A DNA stretch of 64,000 bases from Bacteroidota bacterium (GTDB taxonomy: Bacteria; Bacteroidota; Bacteroidia; AKYH767-A; 2013-40CM-41-45): assembly GCA_016713765.1 (NCBI GenBank), contig JADJON010000001.1, forward strand, positions 620,001 through 684,000, in the 5' to 3' direction. The translations under genes were made by a program, and so were the position numbers. Within the stretch, counting starts at the first letter, position 1, and the number at the start of each line of letters is the position of its first letter. Shown here one piece after another: positions 18,179 through 27,190 of this stretch. The notes under the pieces were generated by a model, which worked only from the letters and a program-made list of their open reading frames with translations, did no database searches and was not told the origin of the DNA.

Positions 18179-20185
18179 ATGGATTTAACCATGTACGCAA
18201 GTTTTGATCCGTGTTGGAATAGCCGTAATGCCCGGGCATGCACGCTTCTTGTGGTGCTACTGTGCCTTGTAAGGCCGAGCTTATCGGCGCAGACGATTTA
18301 CCTGTCGGAAGACTTTTCCGCCGGCAGTTTGCCGTCTGGCTGGACGGTCTTCAATCAACAGAGTCCTTGCATCGGCTGGGAGTTTGGTGACAGCCTGGAA
18401 TCCGCCGGCTTCCCGATCCCGCCGCACGGCATGTACGCCGCCGTGAACGACAACCGTTACGACAACGCCGCGGGCACCGCCAACCTGGCCAACTGGTGTT
18501 ACCTGTACTCGCCGATCATCGATTGCTCCGTCGCCGACTCGTTGCGACTGGAGTTCGACTATTTCATTCCGCCCGACATCGACGGACGCGCCAACGTGGC
18601 ATTGTCAAACGGTGGTATATACAATTACTTCTTCAGCATCAACGAACAGAACGGCTGGAACCGTTTTCGCTGGAACATCCCGCGTGCCTACTACACGGCT
18701 AATTTCCGATTCCGCATCGGGTTCAGCGATAACGGCGCTTCCGCCAACGGACTGGCAATCGACCATGTAGTACTGAGCGATCCCGGCCAGTTCGACCTCG
18801 GCATCGTACGGCCTTACTTCGGCACTGTCGTTCCGGTCAGCGGCGCACGCACCGGCATGAAGCTGCGCAACAACGGCCTTGATACGATCACCGACTTTCG
18901 TCTCGATGTTACCGTGGACGGAACTCCCGCGTTTTCCGAGTCCTTTGGAGGACTCTCGCTGCTTTACGCGCGCGATTTTGACTGTATGCCGGCCACGCGC
19001 CTGCCCTCGCTCGGGCCCGGACGTCAGCGCATCGGCTTCGCGCTGCGGGCCGTGAACGGCCAGCCGCTCGACGAGAACCCTTCCAACGACACAGCCAGCT
19101 TTGTCGTGGAAGTTGCCCCGAACGTGCCCGACCGACGACCGGTGCTGATTGACAAGACCGGGGCCTGGTGTACCTATTGCGCCGACGGCAGTATGCAACT
19201 CGACTCCGCGGTGGTCTGGAACCCTGAAGCCATCGGCGTAGCCATTCACGGTGGCGACATGATGGATTCTTCCAGCTCTTCCGTTTTCACCGGCACGGTC
19301 TTCACCAACGCGCTGATGAACGGAGGTTATCCCAAGCTGAGCTGCGACGCATACAAGTTTCCCGAACTGCCCACGCTCACCACCGAACCATACAATTACG
19401 GCACCCTGCTCGCGGAACGGCTCGTCAGCTACGAGCCGGTCGGCGTGAAGCTCGAAGGGATCCAGTGGGATGTGACGCACCGTACGGTCAGTGCGACCGT
19501 GGTAGTCGAGGCGTACGATACGATCACAGCGGATTTGCGCCCCAATCTCTGGTTGCTGGCCGACGAAGTGTACGGACTGGGCACCGGCTGGGACCAGGTG
19601 AACGCGGCGAACACGCAGGTTGGACATCCGTTTTACGGACTCGGTGATCCGATCATCGGATTTCGACACAAGCATGTCTTGTTGTCGATGCGCGGCGGCG
19701 CATGGGGTACTCCGGGTGTACTACCCGCGACGCTCCTGCCTGGTACACAGTATCGACAGACCTACTCGCTCGCTGTGCCAGAGGAATATTGGGGATCCAG
19801 CGGCCAGATCAATACGATTGATTCGGCTTCAATCAGCCTGGTCGGATTGGTTCAGCAATACAGCGCTAATTCCTTCGACCGACGCATTCTCCAGGCGGAT
19901 GCCGGCAAACTGACAGACCTGCTTACCGGAACAGGCAGTCCTAACGCCTCGCCGATGTTCCTTGTGGGACCTTCGCCGGCCCGGGATTACCTGACGGTGC
20001 GTTCCTTGCGGGGCACGATCGCACGCGTGTTCCTGTTTGACCTTGCTGGACGACCGGTATTCTCCGCGGCGTCGGGCGAAGGCAGCCTCCGGATCAATAC
20101 TACCGAACTCGCGGCGGGCAGCTACATCCTATTGGTTCAGGGCAGCGATCAGCAGGCGATGCAGTATCGAGTAGTCATAGAATGA
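18179..20185 (+). CDS. Omp28-like protein with T9SS sorting domain
   Basis: The protein has 668 residues from ATG 18179; ATG 18191 is equally possible. The open frame extends upstream to 18062 into the duplicated region but has no signal peptide there. After the signal (TLLVVLLCLVRPSLSAQ) comes a jelly-roll-type domain (EDFSAGSLPSGWTVFNQQSP), then an Omp28-like thioredoxin-fold region with GAWCTYCADG (CxxC), and a C-terminal T9SS sorting domain (VGPSPARDYLTVRSL). GC-rich codon use returns here, marking the end of the AT-rich island. The function of Omp28-type proteins is unclear; surface attachment is inferred from the sorting domain. Confidence 0.85.
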   Translation: MDLTMYASFDPCWNSRNARACTLLVVLLCLVRPSLSAQTIYLSEDFSAGSLPSGWTVFNQQSPCIGWEFGDSLESAGFPIPPHGMYAAVNDNRYDNAAGTANLANWCYLYSPIIDCSVADSLRLEFDYFIPPDIDGRANVALSNGGIYNYFFSINEQNGWNRFRWNIPRAYYTANFRFRIGFSDNGASANGLAIDHVVLSDPGQFDLGIVRPYFGTVVPVSGARTGMKLRNNGLDTITDFRLDVTVDGTPAFSESFGGLSLLYARDFDCMPATRLPSLGPGRQRIGFALRAVNGQPLDENPSNDTASFVVEVAPNVPDRRPVLIDKTGAWCTYCADGSMQLDSAVVWNPEAIGVAIHGGDMMDSSSSSVFTGTVFTNALMNGGYPKLSCDAYKFPELPTLTTEPYNYGTLLAERLVSYEPVGVKLEGIQWDVTHRTVSATVVVEAYDTITADLRPNLWLLADEVYGLGTGWDQVNAANTQVGHPFYGLGDPIIGFRHKHVLLSMRGGAWGTPGVLPATLLPGTQYRQTYSLAVPEEYWGSSGQINTIDSASISLVGLVQQYSANSFDRRILQADAGKLTDLLTGTGSPNASPMFLVGPSPARDYLTVRSLRGTIARVFLFDLAGRPVFSAASGEGSLRINTTELAAGSYILLVQGSDQQAMQYRVVIE

Positions 20186-20328
20186 CCGGCATCAGGCCCG
20201 TCGTGTTCGATCATTCGAGTTCATTGCGTCCGGCGGATGGTTTTCAGCGATCAGACAATTTGTGGTGATTTTGAAAAAGTAGCACTGCGTTGATCGCTAT
20301 GTCCCAGTGGTCATAAACCTCCGGAGTC

Positions 20329-20856
20329 TCACTTCGTCGTCGGGCTGCCCATCTGGACGCCCATTTGTTCGTACACGAGGTCGTTCGGTTCCCAGAGCTC
20401 GATCTTATTGCCTTCGAGGTCGAGGATGTGTACGAACTTGCCGTAATCGAAGGCCTGGATGGAATCGGTGATCGTGACGCCTTCCTTTCGCAGCGCGTCG
20501 ACGAGCCGTTCCATGTCGGCGACCCGGTAGTTGATCATGAACTCTTTCGTCGAGGGCTCGAAGTACTTCGTCGTCTCCTTGAACGGGCTCCACTGTGTGA
20601 AGCCCTTCTTGCTCGAATCTGCGCCCTGCCACCATTCGAAGACGGCGCCATAGGCGTTGGTTTGCAGTCCGAGGTGGGTCTGATACCAGGCGCGCAGCGC
20701 GGCGGGGTCCTTGCACTTGAAAAAGATCCCGCCGATGCCGGTGACGCGTTTGAAATGCGTGATGTCTTTGGACGCGGGATCGATTAGGTTCTTGAACGCG
20801 TAACCAAAACAGAATGAGCAGGCGAGTGCCAGGGTGAGGAGGAGGGGTTTCTTCAT
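20329..20856 (-). CDS. VOC (glyoxalase/bleomycin resistance) superfamily protein, exported
   Basis: The protein has 175 residues. An N-terminal hydrophobic signal (MKKPLLLTLALACSFCFGYA) precedes a single VOC module. It contains GIGGIFFKCKDPAALRAWYQ, the characteristic opening of glyoxalase-like proteins, and ends with FVHILDLEGNKIELWEP, which carries the usual C-terminal metal-ligand Glu. The signal is uncommon for this mostly cytoplasmic family, so a periplasmic location or membrane anchor is likely. Substrate unknown. It is convergent with the Omp28-like gene. Confidence 0.85.
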   Translation of the reverse strand: MKKPLLLTLALACSFCFGYAFKNLIDPASKDITHFKRVTGIGGIFFKCKDPAALRAWYQTHLGLQTNAYGAVFEWWQGADSSKKGFTQWSPFKETTKYFEPSTKEFMINYRVADMERLVDALRKEGVTITDSIQAFDYGKFVHILDLEGNKIELWEPNDLVYEQMGVQMGSPTTK

Positions 20857-21056
20857 GGTTTGCGGGTAATGGGTGAATAAATGTAATCAATGTCATGAAT
20901 GAATGGTCTGGTATCGGCTTGGATTACAGTGTTCGATTGTTGTGCTTTGTAGGGTTTAGTAGCACAGAGTTTCGCAGAGGTTACACAGAGATTCTGTGTT
21001 AACCGCCAAATTTCCGTGTTAGATTTTTTCTAAATTCGGGATTACAAAGAACGGCT

Positions 21057-22124
21057 TTAAGCCAGTTCCGTTAGGGCAGGTCTTCGGGTCTGCCCTAATT
21101 CATTTTGTTGCTTTTTTAATTCGTAGTTGGGGTCGTAGATTGTTCCGTTTTTCCAGATCGCATACATCATAACCAATAATTTCCGTTGAACCGCCACCGC
21201 TGCTTTCATCGCAATTCCGTGTTTGCTGATGAGCCTGTTGTACAACGCCTTATGGTCATTTGAATGACGTGCTGCAGTCATGGCCGGGAAGTACAGGCAC
21301 TTTCTTAAGTACCGGTTCCCTCGATGCGATATGCGGGACCTTCCCCTGACCGATATACCGGATGTCCTTTCCACCACATCCAGCCCCGCATAGCTGACTA
21401 GCTGTTTCTTGTTCCTTACCAGATTGAATCCATTGGTTTCCGCCAGCACCGTTACTGCTGTGAGCATCCCAACACCTACAATCGATGTCATGCGTCTTAC
21501 AGCCTGATCAATCTCAGGTGATTCAGCAACGACTTCCCGGATGGACGTTTCCACTTCTTCTACCTGTCGTTCAATCAAAGACAATCGTTGATTCATCCGT
21601 TTAATGCTTGACTTGTTGGGCCAGGCTCCGCTCTCTTCTGCGTGTAACTGACATTTGATCTGCGTACTTTCCGCTTTGAGCTGATCTCGCTCCCGGGTTA
21701 GCTGCCGCAGCTGATTGTAAATCGGATCCGGCGGCGACCAGACGTCCAGTTTCTTCTCCAGGCCCATGGCGGCCAATGTCTGGGAAGATACTTTGTCATT
21801 GACCGTCTTTACTGTAAGTGTCTTGGAAAAGTACTTTGCCCGGTTGGGAAGTACTACGCTCACCGGCCAGCCCTTCTCCGTAAGGAAGCACGCCAGCGTT
21901 TCATGATAAACACCGGTGGCTTCCAACACAATCTGACAGGGCATGGATGGATCTATCAGCTTCCGGATCCATTTGGAGAGCTTAACGAAGCCTCCCGGAC
22001 CATTGGGGATGGCCAGCGTGGATAAACACTCCACCCGAAGGTCGGCATACATGCGGCTGAAGCTGGCAACATGCTCCTTCATCCCGCAATCAATTCCAAT
22101 GCATTGGCGAATAACGTTCTCCAT
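21057..22124 (-). CDS. IS110 family transposase
   Basis: The protein has 355 residues. The N-terminal RuvC-like DEDD domain has GIDCG (Asp12), LEATGVYHE (Glu68) and a NDKVSSQTLA motif (Asp110). The C-terminal transposase-20 domain has IVGVGMLTAVTVLAET and ISHRGNRYLRKCLYFPAM, typical of the Ser-containing IS110 half. In most IS110 proteins the third motif reads TDxxDA. Here the position of the last Asp is Ser113, which may mean a different subgroup or an inactive enzyme. The frame is otherwise complete. The element ends are not defined here; IS110 elements usually lack clear inverted repeats. Confidence 0.92.
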   Translation of the reverse strand: MENVIRQCIGIDCGMKEHVASFSRMYADLRVECLSTLAIPNGPGGFVKLSKWIRKLIDPSMPCQIVLEATGVYHETLACFLTEKGWPVSVVLPNRAKYFSKTLTVKTVNDKVSSQTLAAMGLEKKLDVWSPPDPIYNQLRQLTRERDQLKAESTQIKCQLHAEESGAWPNKSSIKRMNQRLSLIERQVEEVETSIREVVAESPEIDQAVRRMTSIVGVGMLTAVTVLAETNGFNLVRNKKQLVSYAGLDVVERTSGISVRGRSRISHRGNRYLRKCLYFPAMTAARHSNDHKALYNRLISKHGIAMKAAVAVQRKLLVMMYAIWKNGTIYDPNYELKKQQNELGQTRRPALTELA

Positions 22125-22467
22125 GACTGAATGGGTTTTGATCTCGGATGATAAGCATACTCCCCCTCGTCTTTACTCGTAACCTACTCAAGCTGTCTCT
22201 GACATCCAGGACGCCTTGGATTCTGTTCAGACTCTAAAGAGTAAGAAGATGACGGGGGCATATCTCTGTGAGAGCATGTCTCACGGACTGCTTGGGCACG
22301 GATCACCTCCCGCCACCTTACTTATCAACCTTGCCTCTAATTTCCTACTTTTAAGGAATGGCGCTAACGTACGAGGCACACGGAGTTTTTTAAGGCTGAG
22401 CCCTGTCTGATCAGAGGCCCTGAGAAGCCCGAAATAGCCTACCTTAGTATAGGTAAGGCTTCCCTGT
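22125..22467. ncRNA. Non-coding region upstream of the IS110 transposase; possible bridge-RNA locus
   Basis: These 343 bp separate the transposase start from the mbnP-like gene and contain no convincing gene. IS110-group elements are known to encode a structured guide ('bridge') RNA in the non-coding end upstream of the transposase. A perfect 6-bp hairpin (GTGAGA-N5-TCTCAC, 22268-22284) is present. The RNA itself, its ends and its loops are not demonstrated. The distal part must also hold the promoter of the downstream + strand genes. Confidence 0.3.
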
Positions 22468-23139
22468 ATGATTCCCGGTCTCCGATCAGTTGTATTGGTT
22501 TTGATTGCCGGCCTTTCGTGCGTCCGCTTGCAGGCGCAGTCGATCCGGATCACGGTACGCGCGGGCGACAAAGAACTTCTTTCCGACAGTACGGAAGTGA
22601 ATACCCGTGTAAACGGCCATATTACCATCCGCTCGGTACGGTTTTATTTGAGCGACGTACGCCTGGTGCGGAGCGGCGCGGTCGTATGGCGCGACAGCCA
22701 GCCTGCGCACCTCATCGACCTGCGTGATCCGGCGCACGCGGTGTTATCGTTCCCGGAGGGACTATCCTATGATTCCCTGTACTTCCGCTTCGGCACCGAC
22801 AGCCTGCTCAACGTAAGCGGCGCGTTGGGCGGCGACCTCGACCCCGCGCACGGCATGTATTGGGCTTGGAACAGCGGTTACATCCATTGTAAGATCGAAG
22901 GCGCGACGGAACGGTCGAACGCTCCGCATCACGCGATCGAATACCACCTTGGAGGGTACCTGCCTCCGCATGCGAGCAGCCGGGAAGTCCGGCTGCCCGC
23001 GGGCAATGAACTTGTCCTCGACCTGGCGGAATTCCTCGAAGCGATTAAACCTGCGGAGCAACCCGCCGTCAACACTCCCGGTCTGGAGGCGGTGCGCTTG
23101 TGTGAAGTGCTCGCCCGCTCTTTCCGGATGCTGCCATGA
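22468..23139 (+). CDS. MbnP-like periplasmic protein
   Basis: The protein has 223 residues with a signal peptide (VLVLIAGLSCVRLQAQ). It has the MbnP plan: SVRFYLSDVRLV, then a core GGDLDPAHGMYWAWNSGYIH followed by CKIEGATERSN and HHAIEYHLGGY, then a beta-rich C-terminus. MbnP proteins bind copper, and in the studied case a Trp is converted to kynurenine by the diheme partner MbnH; candidate Trp residues lie in YWAWN. Its stop overlaps the start of the diheme gene (ATGA), supporting an mbnP-mbnH pair. No methanobactin precursor gene is evident nearby, as is common for this family outside methanotrophs. Confidence 0.85.
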   Translation: MIPGLRSVVLVLIAGLSCVRLQAQSIRITVRAGDKELLSDSTEVNTRVNGHITIRSVRFYLSDVRLVRSGAVVWRDSQPAHLIDLRDPAHAVLSFPEGLSYDSLYFRFGTDSLLNVSGALGGDLDPAHGMYWAWNSGYIHCKIEGATERSNAPHHAIEYHLGGYLPPHASSREVRLPAGNELVLDLAEFLEAIKPAEQPAVNTPGLEAVRLCEVLARSFRMLP

Positions 23140-24164
23140 AACGCATACCTATCGTATTGCTCGTTGCGGTGTTTTGCTCGCTGCTCGCGTGGAACTCGTC
23201 GCAGGAACTTTTCAAGCCGCCGCCCGGCTTTCCTCCTGTCGTGTATTCCTTCGAGACGAATCCGTTGACGGAGGCGAAGGTGCAACTGGGTCGCGCCTTG
23301 TTCTACGATCCGCTGCTGTCGCGCGACAGCACCATCTCCTGCGAAAGTTGTCATTCGCCTTATAGCGCCTTCGCACATACGGACCATGCGCGCAGCCACG
23401 GCATCGAGAATCGCATCGGGCTTCGCAACGCGCCGGCGCTGTTCAACCTGGCCTGGCAGCCGGAGTTCATGTGGGACGGCGCGATCAACCACCTCGACGT
23501 GCAGGCCCTCGCGCCGATCGCGCAGCACGACGAGATGGACAATACGCTCGACGCGGTCCTCCTGCGGCTGCGTCGCTCCCGCCTGTATCCCGAACTCTTC
23601 CGCACCGCCTGGGGCGATACGGCGATTACCGGACAACGATTTTTAAAAGCCATCGCCGCGTTCATGACGACCCTGGTGAGTGCGGAGGCGCGTTATGACA
23701 AGATGCGGCGTGGCGAACTCGCCTTCACGCCGCAGGAGGAAAACGGATATCGCCTCTTCCGACAGCATTGCAACGCCTGTCACCGCGAGCCGCTCTTCAC
23801 CAATTACGCGTTTGCCAACAACGGACTCCCGCCCGACACGCTCGTCCCGGATGCCGGACGTTACCGGGTGACGCGCGTATCCGCCGACAGCCTGCAGTTC
23901 AAAGTGCCCAGCCTGCGGAACGTCGAATACTCGTATCCCTACATGCACGACGGCCGTTTCAGGACCCTGACGGAGGTGATTCGCCACTACACCGGCGGCC
24001 TGCAGGCGGGTCCGCGCCTGTCGGCTGAACTCCGCAAGCCGATCACGCTGAGTCCGGAGGAGAAAGTGGACCTGCAGGCGTTTCTGCTCACGCTCTCTGA
24101 CAGCGCCTTCGTCTTTAACCGCGCCCATGCCTTTCCGAGGGAATTGTTTTTTGGCGGTAAGTGA
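23136..24164 (+). CDS. MbnH-like diheme cytochrome c peroxidase family protein
   Basis: The protein has 342 residues with an N-terminal signal/anchor. Two CxxCH haem c sites are visible: CESCH (69-73) and CNACH (212-216). LGRALFYDPLLSRDSTISC and FKVPSLRNVEYSYPYMHDGR are hallmarks of the bacterial cytochrome c peroxidase/MauG superfamily. The gene overlaps the MbnP-like gene by 4 bp. By analogy with the characterised pair it would oxidise a Trp on MbnP through a bis-Fe(IV) state. That chemistry is inferred from context. A conventional peroxidase role is the alternative. Confidence 0.88.
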   Translation: MKRIPIVLLVAVFCSLLAWNSSQELFKPPPGFPPVVYSFETNPLTEAKVQLGRALFYDPLLSRDSTISCESCHSPYSAFAHTDHARSHGIENRIGLRNAPALFNLAWQPEFMWDGAINHLDVQALAPIAQHDEMDNTLDAVLLRLRRSRLYPELFRTAWGDTAITGQRFLKAIAAFMTTLVSAEARYDKMRRGELAFTPQEENGYRLFRQHCNACHREPLFTNYAFANNGLPPDTLVPDAGRYRVTRVSADSLQFKVPSLRNVEYSYPYMHDGRFRTLTEVIRHYTGGLQAGPRLSAELRKPITLSPEEKVDLQAFLLTLSDSAFVFNRAHAFPRELFFGGK

Positions 24165-24296
24165 GTCGCGGATGTTCGCCTGCGGCCAGTGAGGTGAAAA
24201 TGTCGGTCAACGCACCCGGTGCTCCAGGATATTTACGGATATTGGATAAACCTTCGGAGGCTTTCCGCATCCAAGCACCTCATCCCGCACCCACCC

Positions 24297-25640
24297 ATGA
24301 ACCTCCACCGACTCCTGACCGTCTTGCTCTTGTGGACGGGTAGCGCATGCGCGCAAGGTCCGCAGATCACCTCCTGGCTTCAGAACACCACCGGCATCAC
24401 TGGCCGTCACTACGTCGCCGGCAATTCGACCCCGATCGTCGACGCGGTGCTTGCCAACGTACAGACGGTGCAGTATTCGACCAACTGGGTGTACGTGAGT
24501 ACGAACGGGATCCCTTCGTACATCACCGGACCGTTTCTCGACGGCAATCCATCGATCGCGCAGAGTCAGAACGCTATTTTCCGCATGCCGCTGAACCCGG
24601 TGCAGAATACCGGCACCCCGACCGCCACGACGATGGGCAACATCGGCATCTTCGTGAACGGCGTGGCGTTCTTCGATCACCGTGACGGGGTGAGCTGGCG
24701 GAATTCATCCGGATCGCTCGCCGGCGGACCGTTGGGCGGCATGGGCGACAACGTCTGGAACCGCGACGCGGTGGTGGCGGAGCGCGCGGGCTTCGACTGT
24801 GCCAAGGGGCATCCGGCGATGGGGAACTACCATCATCACCAGAACCCGAGCGCGTTCAACCTCGATCTGAGCGTGATCAGCAACGTCTGTGACCTGTACG
24901 CAGCCGACGGACTGTACGTACTCGACAGCACCGCGCATTCCCCGCTGATCGGCTTCGCCTACGACGGGTTTCCGGTGTACGGCGCCTTCGGTTACGCCAA
25001 CACCAACGGCACGGGCGGCATTACACGGATGAAGTCAAGTTATCATTTGCGCAACATCACGGCGCGCACGCACTACGCGAATGGCACCGATGTCACGGAT
25101 GGCCCGGCTGTCAGCGCGACTTATCCGCTGGGTTATTTCCGCGAAGACTATGAATTCATCGCTTCGACCGATCCCGATCAACTCGACGAACACAACGGTC
25201 GTTATTGCGTGACGCCGGAATATCCGGGTGGTACCTATGCGTACTTCTGCACGGTGGACGAAAACTGGAACTCAGCCTATCCGTACATCGTCGGCCCGAC
25301 CTTCTACGGAACCAAAGTGGCGAGCCGTGTGAACAGCATCACCGAGCCGACCACCGTTTATACTCCTTCCACGACCGGCTTGTATAACCCGCTTGCCGAG
25401 GAAGCCAGCATCTGCATTTATCCCAACCCCGCGAGCGACGTGGTGGCGGTGCAGTTGAAGTCGTTCCTCGATGCCGACTGCCCCGTGCTGCTGTTCGATA
25501 CCCGCGGCCGGCTGATCGAACGCAAGCTCCTGCCGCAGGGAAGCACCATCGCGTACTTCGATACGCGACGCTTGTACGCGGGGGAATATCTGGTCGTGGT
25601 GGGCGATGTCTCCCGGCGAGTGCTGCTGGTGAAGGACTGA
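24297..25640 (+). CDS. YHYH domain protein with T9SS sorting domain
   Basis: The protein has 447 residues from ATG 24297, chosen because the signal peptide MNLHRLLTVLLLWTGSACAQ starts there; the frame is open further upstream. The central domain has the YHYH-family features GNYHHHQNP (a YHHH variant), LIGFAYDGFPVYGAFGY, DEHNGRYCVTPEYPGGTYAY and FCTVDENW. The C-terminal T9SS sorting domain begins IYPNPASDVVAV. The function of YHYH proteins is not established. It is the third gene after the mbnP/mbnH pair on the same strand, 132 bp downstream, so a shared redox or metal theme is possible but unproven. Confidence 0.87.
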   Translation: MNLHRLLTVLLLWTGSACAQGPQITSWLQNTTGITGRHYVAGNSTPIVDAVLANVQTVQYSTNWVYVSTNGIPSYITGPFLDGNPSIAQSQNAIFRMPLNPVQNTGTPTATTMGNIGIFVNGVAFFDHRDGVSWRNSSGSLAGGPLGGMGDNVWNRDAVVAERAGFDCAKGHPAMGNYHHHQNPSAFNLDLSVISNVCDLYAADGLYVLDSTAHSPLIGFAYDGFPVYGAFGYANTNGTGGITRMKSSYHLRNITARTHYANGTDVTDGPAVSATYPLGYFREDYEFIASTDPDQLDEHNGRYCVTPEYPGGTYAYFCTVDENWNSAYPYIVGPTFYGTKVASRVNSITEPTTVYTPSTTGLYNPLAEEASICIYPNPASDVVAVQLKSFLDADCPVLLFDTRGRLIERKLLPQGSTIAYFDTRRLYAGEYLVVVGDVSRRVLLVKD

Positions 25641-25660
25641 CCGGCCGGTACCGACCGCAT

Positions 25661-25678
25661 CCGAAAGCCTGATTTCGG
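25661..25678. terminator. Hairpin downstream of the YHYH gene
   Basis: CCGAAA-N6-TTTCGG forms a short perfect stem 20 bp after the stop codon. There is no T-run behind it on either strand, so intrinsic termination is uncertain. Confidence 0.3.
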
Positions 25679-25812
25679 CTTGTCGCGGATTTCCCGGGAT
25701 GCTGAAAACAGGCTTTTTGCTTGTGCAAACACGTCGCTCCGATTATTTATTCGGATTTAACTAAACCGCGTGATCGCTATGCTGTTATTCGTGCTGTTTA
25801 TCAGTTTTTCCC

Positions 25813-26649
25813 ATGTCCACTTTCGCACGTTTATTTCGTCGGTTCTGCCTGTGTCTTGCCCTGCTGTTCCAGTATGGCTGCGAGCAGTTCGAGTATAGTC
25901 CATATCAGACGAAGCATCCGGCTTCCGAGCTGCGCGACCTGAACGCCTCCAACCGCGCGAAGCTGCAGGCAAGCAGTCCGCGCGATACGATTGTGCTGGT
26001 CATCAGCGGCGACCAACAGCGGTTCTACGACGAGGTGGACGACATGGTCACCGATATTAATCGTCTCGAGCAGGTGGACGCGGTCTTCCTGGTAGGCGAC
26101 CTAACCGATTTCGGGTTGATACGCGAGTTCGGCTGGCTGAACGAATCGCTGCTTCGGCTGAAGTGTCCGTTCTTCGGCGTGATCGGCAATCACGACTGTG
26201 TAGCGAACGGGACGGAAATCTTCGAGCGGACGTACGGTCCGCTGAATGAGTACTTTGACTGGGCCGGGATCCGGTTAGTGCTCCACAACACCAACAGCCG
26301 GGAGTTCTCCTTCAACGGTCGGGTGCCGGACCTTGGGTGGTTACGGAATGCCGTTGCGGATACTGCGGCCTACGAAGCTTGTATTTTCCTTTCGCATGTC
26401 GAACCCTTCAACGCAATAGATTTCGATCCGAGCCTGGAAGCAGGTTATGTGCAGTTGCTCGACGACGCCCGGGTGACGCTCTTCAGTGCACACGGTCATG
26501 ATCACATTGCCCATACGGGATCACCGTACGGCGACGGACTCACATTTTTCAATGCCGGTTCGCCGGCTTACCGCAGTTACACCCTGGCTAAGATCTATAA
26601 ACGCGCAGATGGCTCGCTGGATCATATTTTGTCTGTTCGTCCTTTCTGA
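25813..26649 (+). CDS. Calcineurin-like metallophosphoesterase, lipoprotein
   Basis: The protein has 278 residues. The signal ends at a lipobox-like FQYGC (Cys23). The metallophosphoesterase motifs are visible in order: GDLTD (95-99), GNHD (125-128), SHVEPF and GHDH near residue 226. The first motif, usually DxH, reads ISGDQQ (Asp67-Gln-Gln69), so the first metal-binding His is replaced. The protein may still bind two metals with an altered site. It is probably anchored to a membrane facing the periplasm or outside. Its 3' end overlaps the next gene by 41 bp. Substrate unknown. Confidence 0.85.
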   Translation: MSTFARLFRRFCLCLALLFQYGCEQFEYSPYQTKHPASELRDLNASNRAKLQASSPRDTIVLVISGDQQRFYDEVDDMVTDINRLEQVDAVFLVGDLTDFGLIREFGWLNESLLRLKCPFFGVIGNHDCVANGTEIFERTYGPLNEYFDWAGIRLVLHNTNSREFSFNGRVPDLGWLRNAVADTAAYEACIFLSHVEPFNAIDFDPSLEAGYVQLLDDARVTLFSAHGHDHIAHTGSPYGDGLTFFNAGSPAYRSYTLAKIYKRADGSLDHILSVRPF

Positions 26650-27190
26650 GGCGGGGGCCGCAAACGGCCAAACGGCCAAACGGATTCACGAGCGGGTGAT
26701 TCCGATTGACGCTTATGTGCAATTCGCGGGCGGACAAGGTCTTCTCTCCTTCGGCATTGCAGCGACTCCGTTGAAGCGAATCAGCGTTTCCTTCGGTGTC
26801 GGTTATACACCGCCGGCCTACGGAGGCATTCTCACTTTTACGGGAAAATGTTTGTACACGCCCTGGTCCATTCACCTGAACGAGCGCATGACCCTGTTGC
26901 CGTTGAGCGTGGGGCTGCATGCAACACTCACTCACTCGAAGAACATTGATCTGGGATGGGACAAGCAGCGGTATCCGCGCAATTATTATTGGTGGTCATC
27001 CTCGCTGCGGAAAGGGCCGCTCCTTCAGATGGGGATACGGTACAAGTCCAGCCAGTATATGATAACGCCCTACTTCGAATTTTCGACCAATGATTTGTAC
27101 CTCGTGAGTTATTGGGAAAACCGCCGCAGCCTTTCTCCCGCTGAAATTCTCGTGCTCGGCGCAGGCATTGGCGTCAGGCTGAATCCCTGA
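26609..27190 (+). CDS. Hypothetical exported protein, possible beta-barrel
   Basis: The protein has 193 residues from ATG 26609, chosen because a signal peptide (MARWIIFCLFVLSEAGAANG) starts there; the frame is open further upstream inside the metallophosphoesterase gene. The mature part has alternating aromatic/small residues (YVQFAGGQGLLSFGIAATPL, ISVSFGVGYTPPAYGGILTF) and ends in a short hydrophobic strand (LGAGIGVRLNP), as in small outer-membrane beta-barrels. The family is not recognised. The overlap with the preceding gene suggests co-expression. Confidence 0.6.
   Translation: MARWIIFCLFVLSEAGAANGQTAKRIHERVIPIDAYVQFAGGQGLLSFGIAATPLKRISVSFGVGYTPPAYGGILTFTGKCLYTPWSIHLNERMTLLPLSVGLHATLTHSKNIDLGWDKQRYPRNYYWWSSSLRKGPLLQMGIRYKSSQYMITPYFEFSTNDLYLVSYWENRRSLSPAEILVLGAGIGVRLNP

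Noticed and set aside
18605..19675. 356-codon open frame on the minus strand
   Set aside because: It lies entirely opposite the Omp28-like gene, whose CxxC and sorting-domain motifs are clear; the minus-strand translation shows no family features.
20945..21010. Repeated CACAGAG-like words near the IS110 transposase 3' end
   Set aside because: Only three loosely spaced copies with variable period; no CRISPR-like or tandem structure can be supported.
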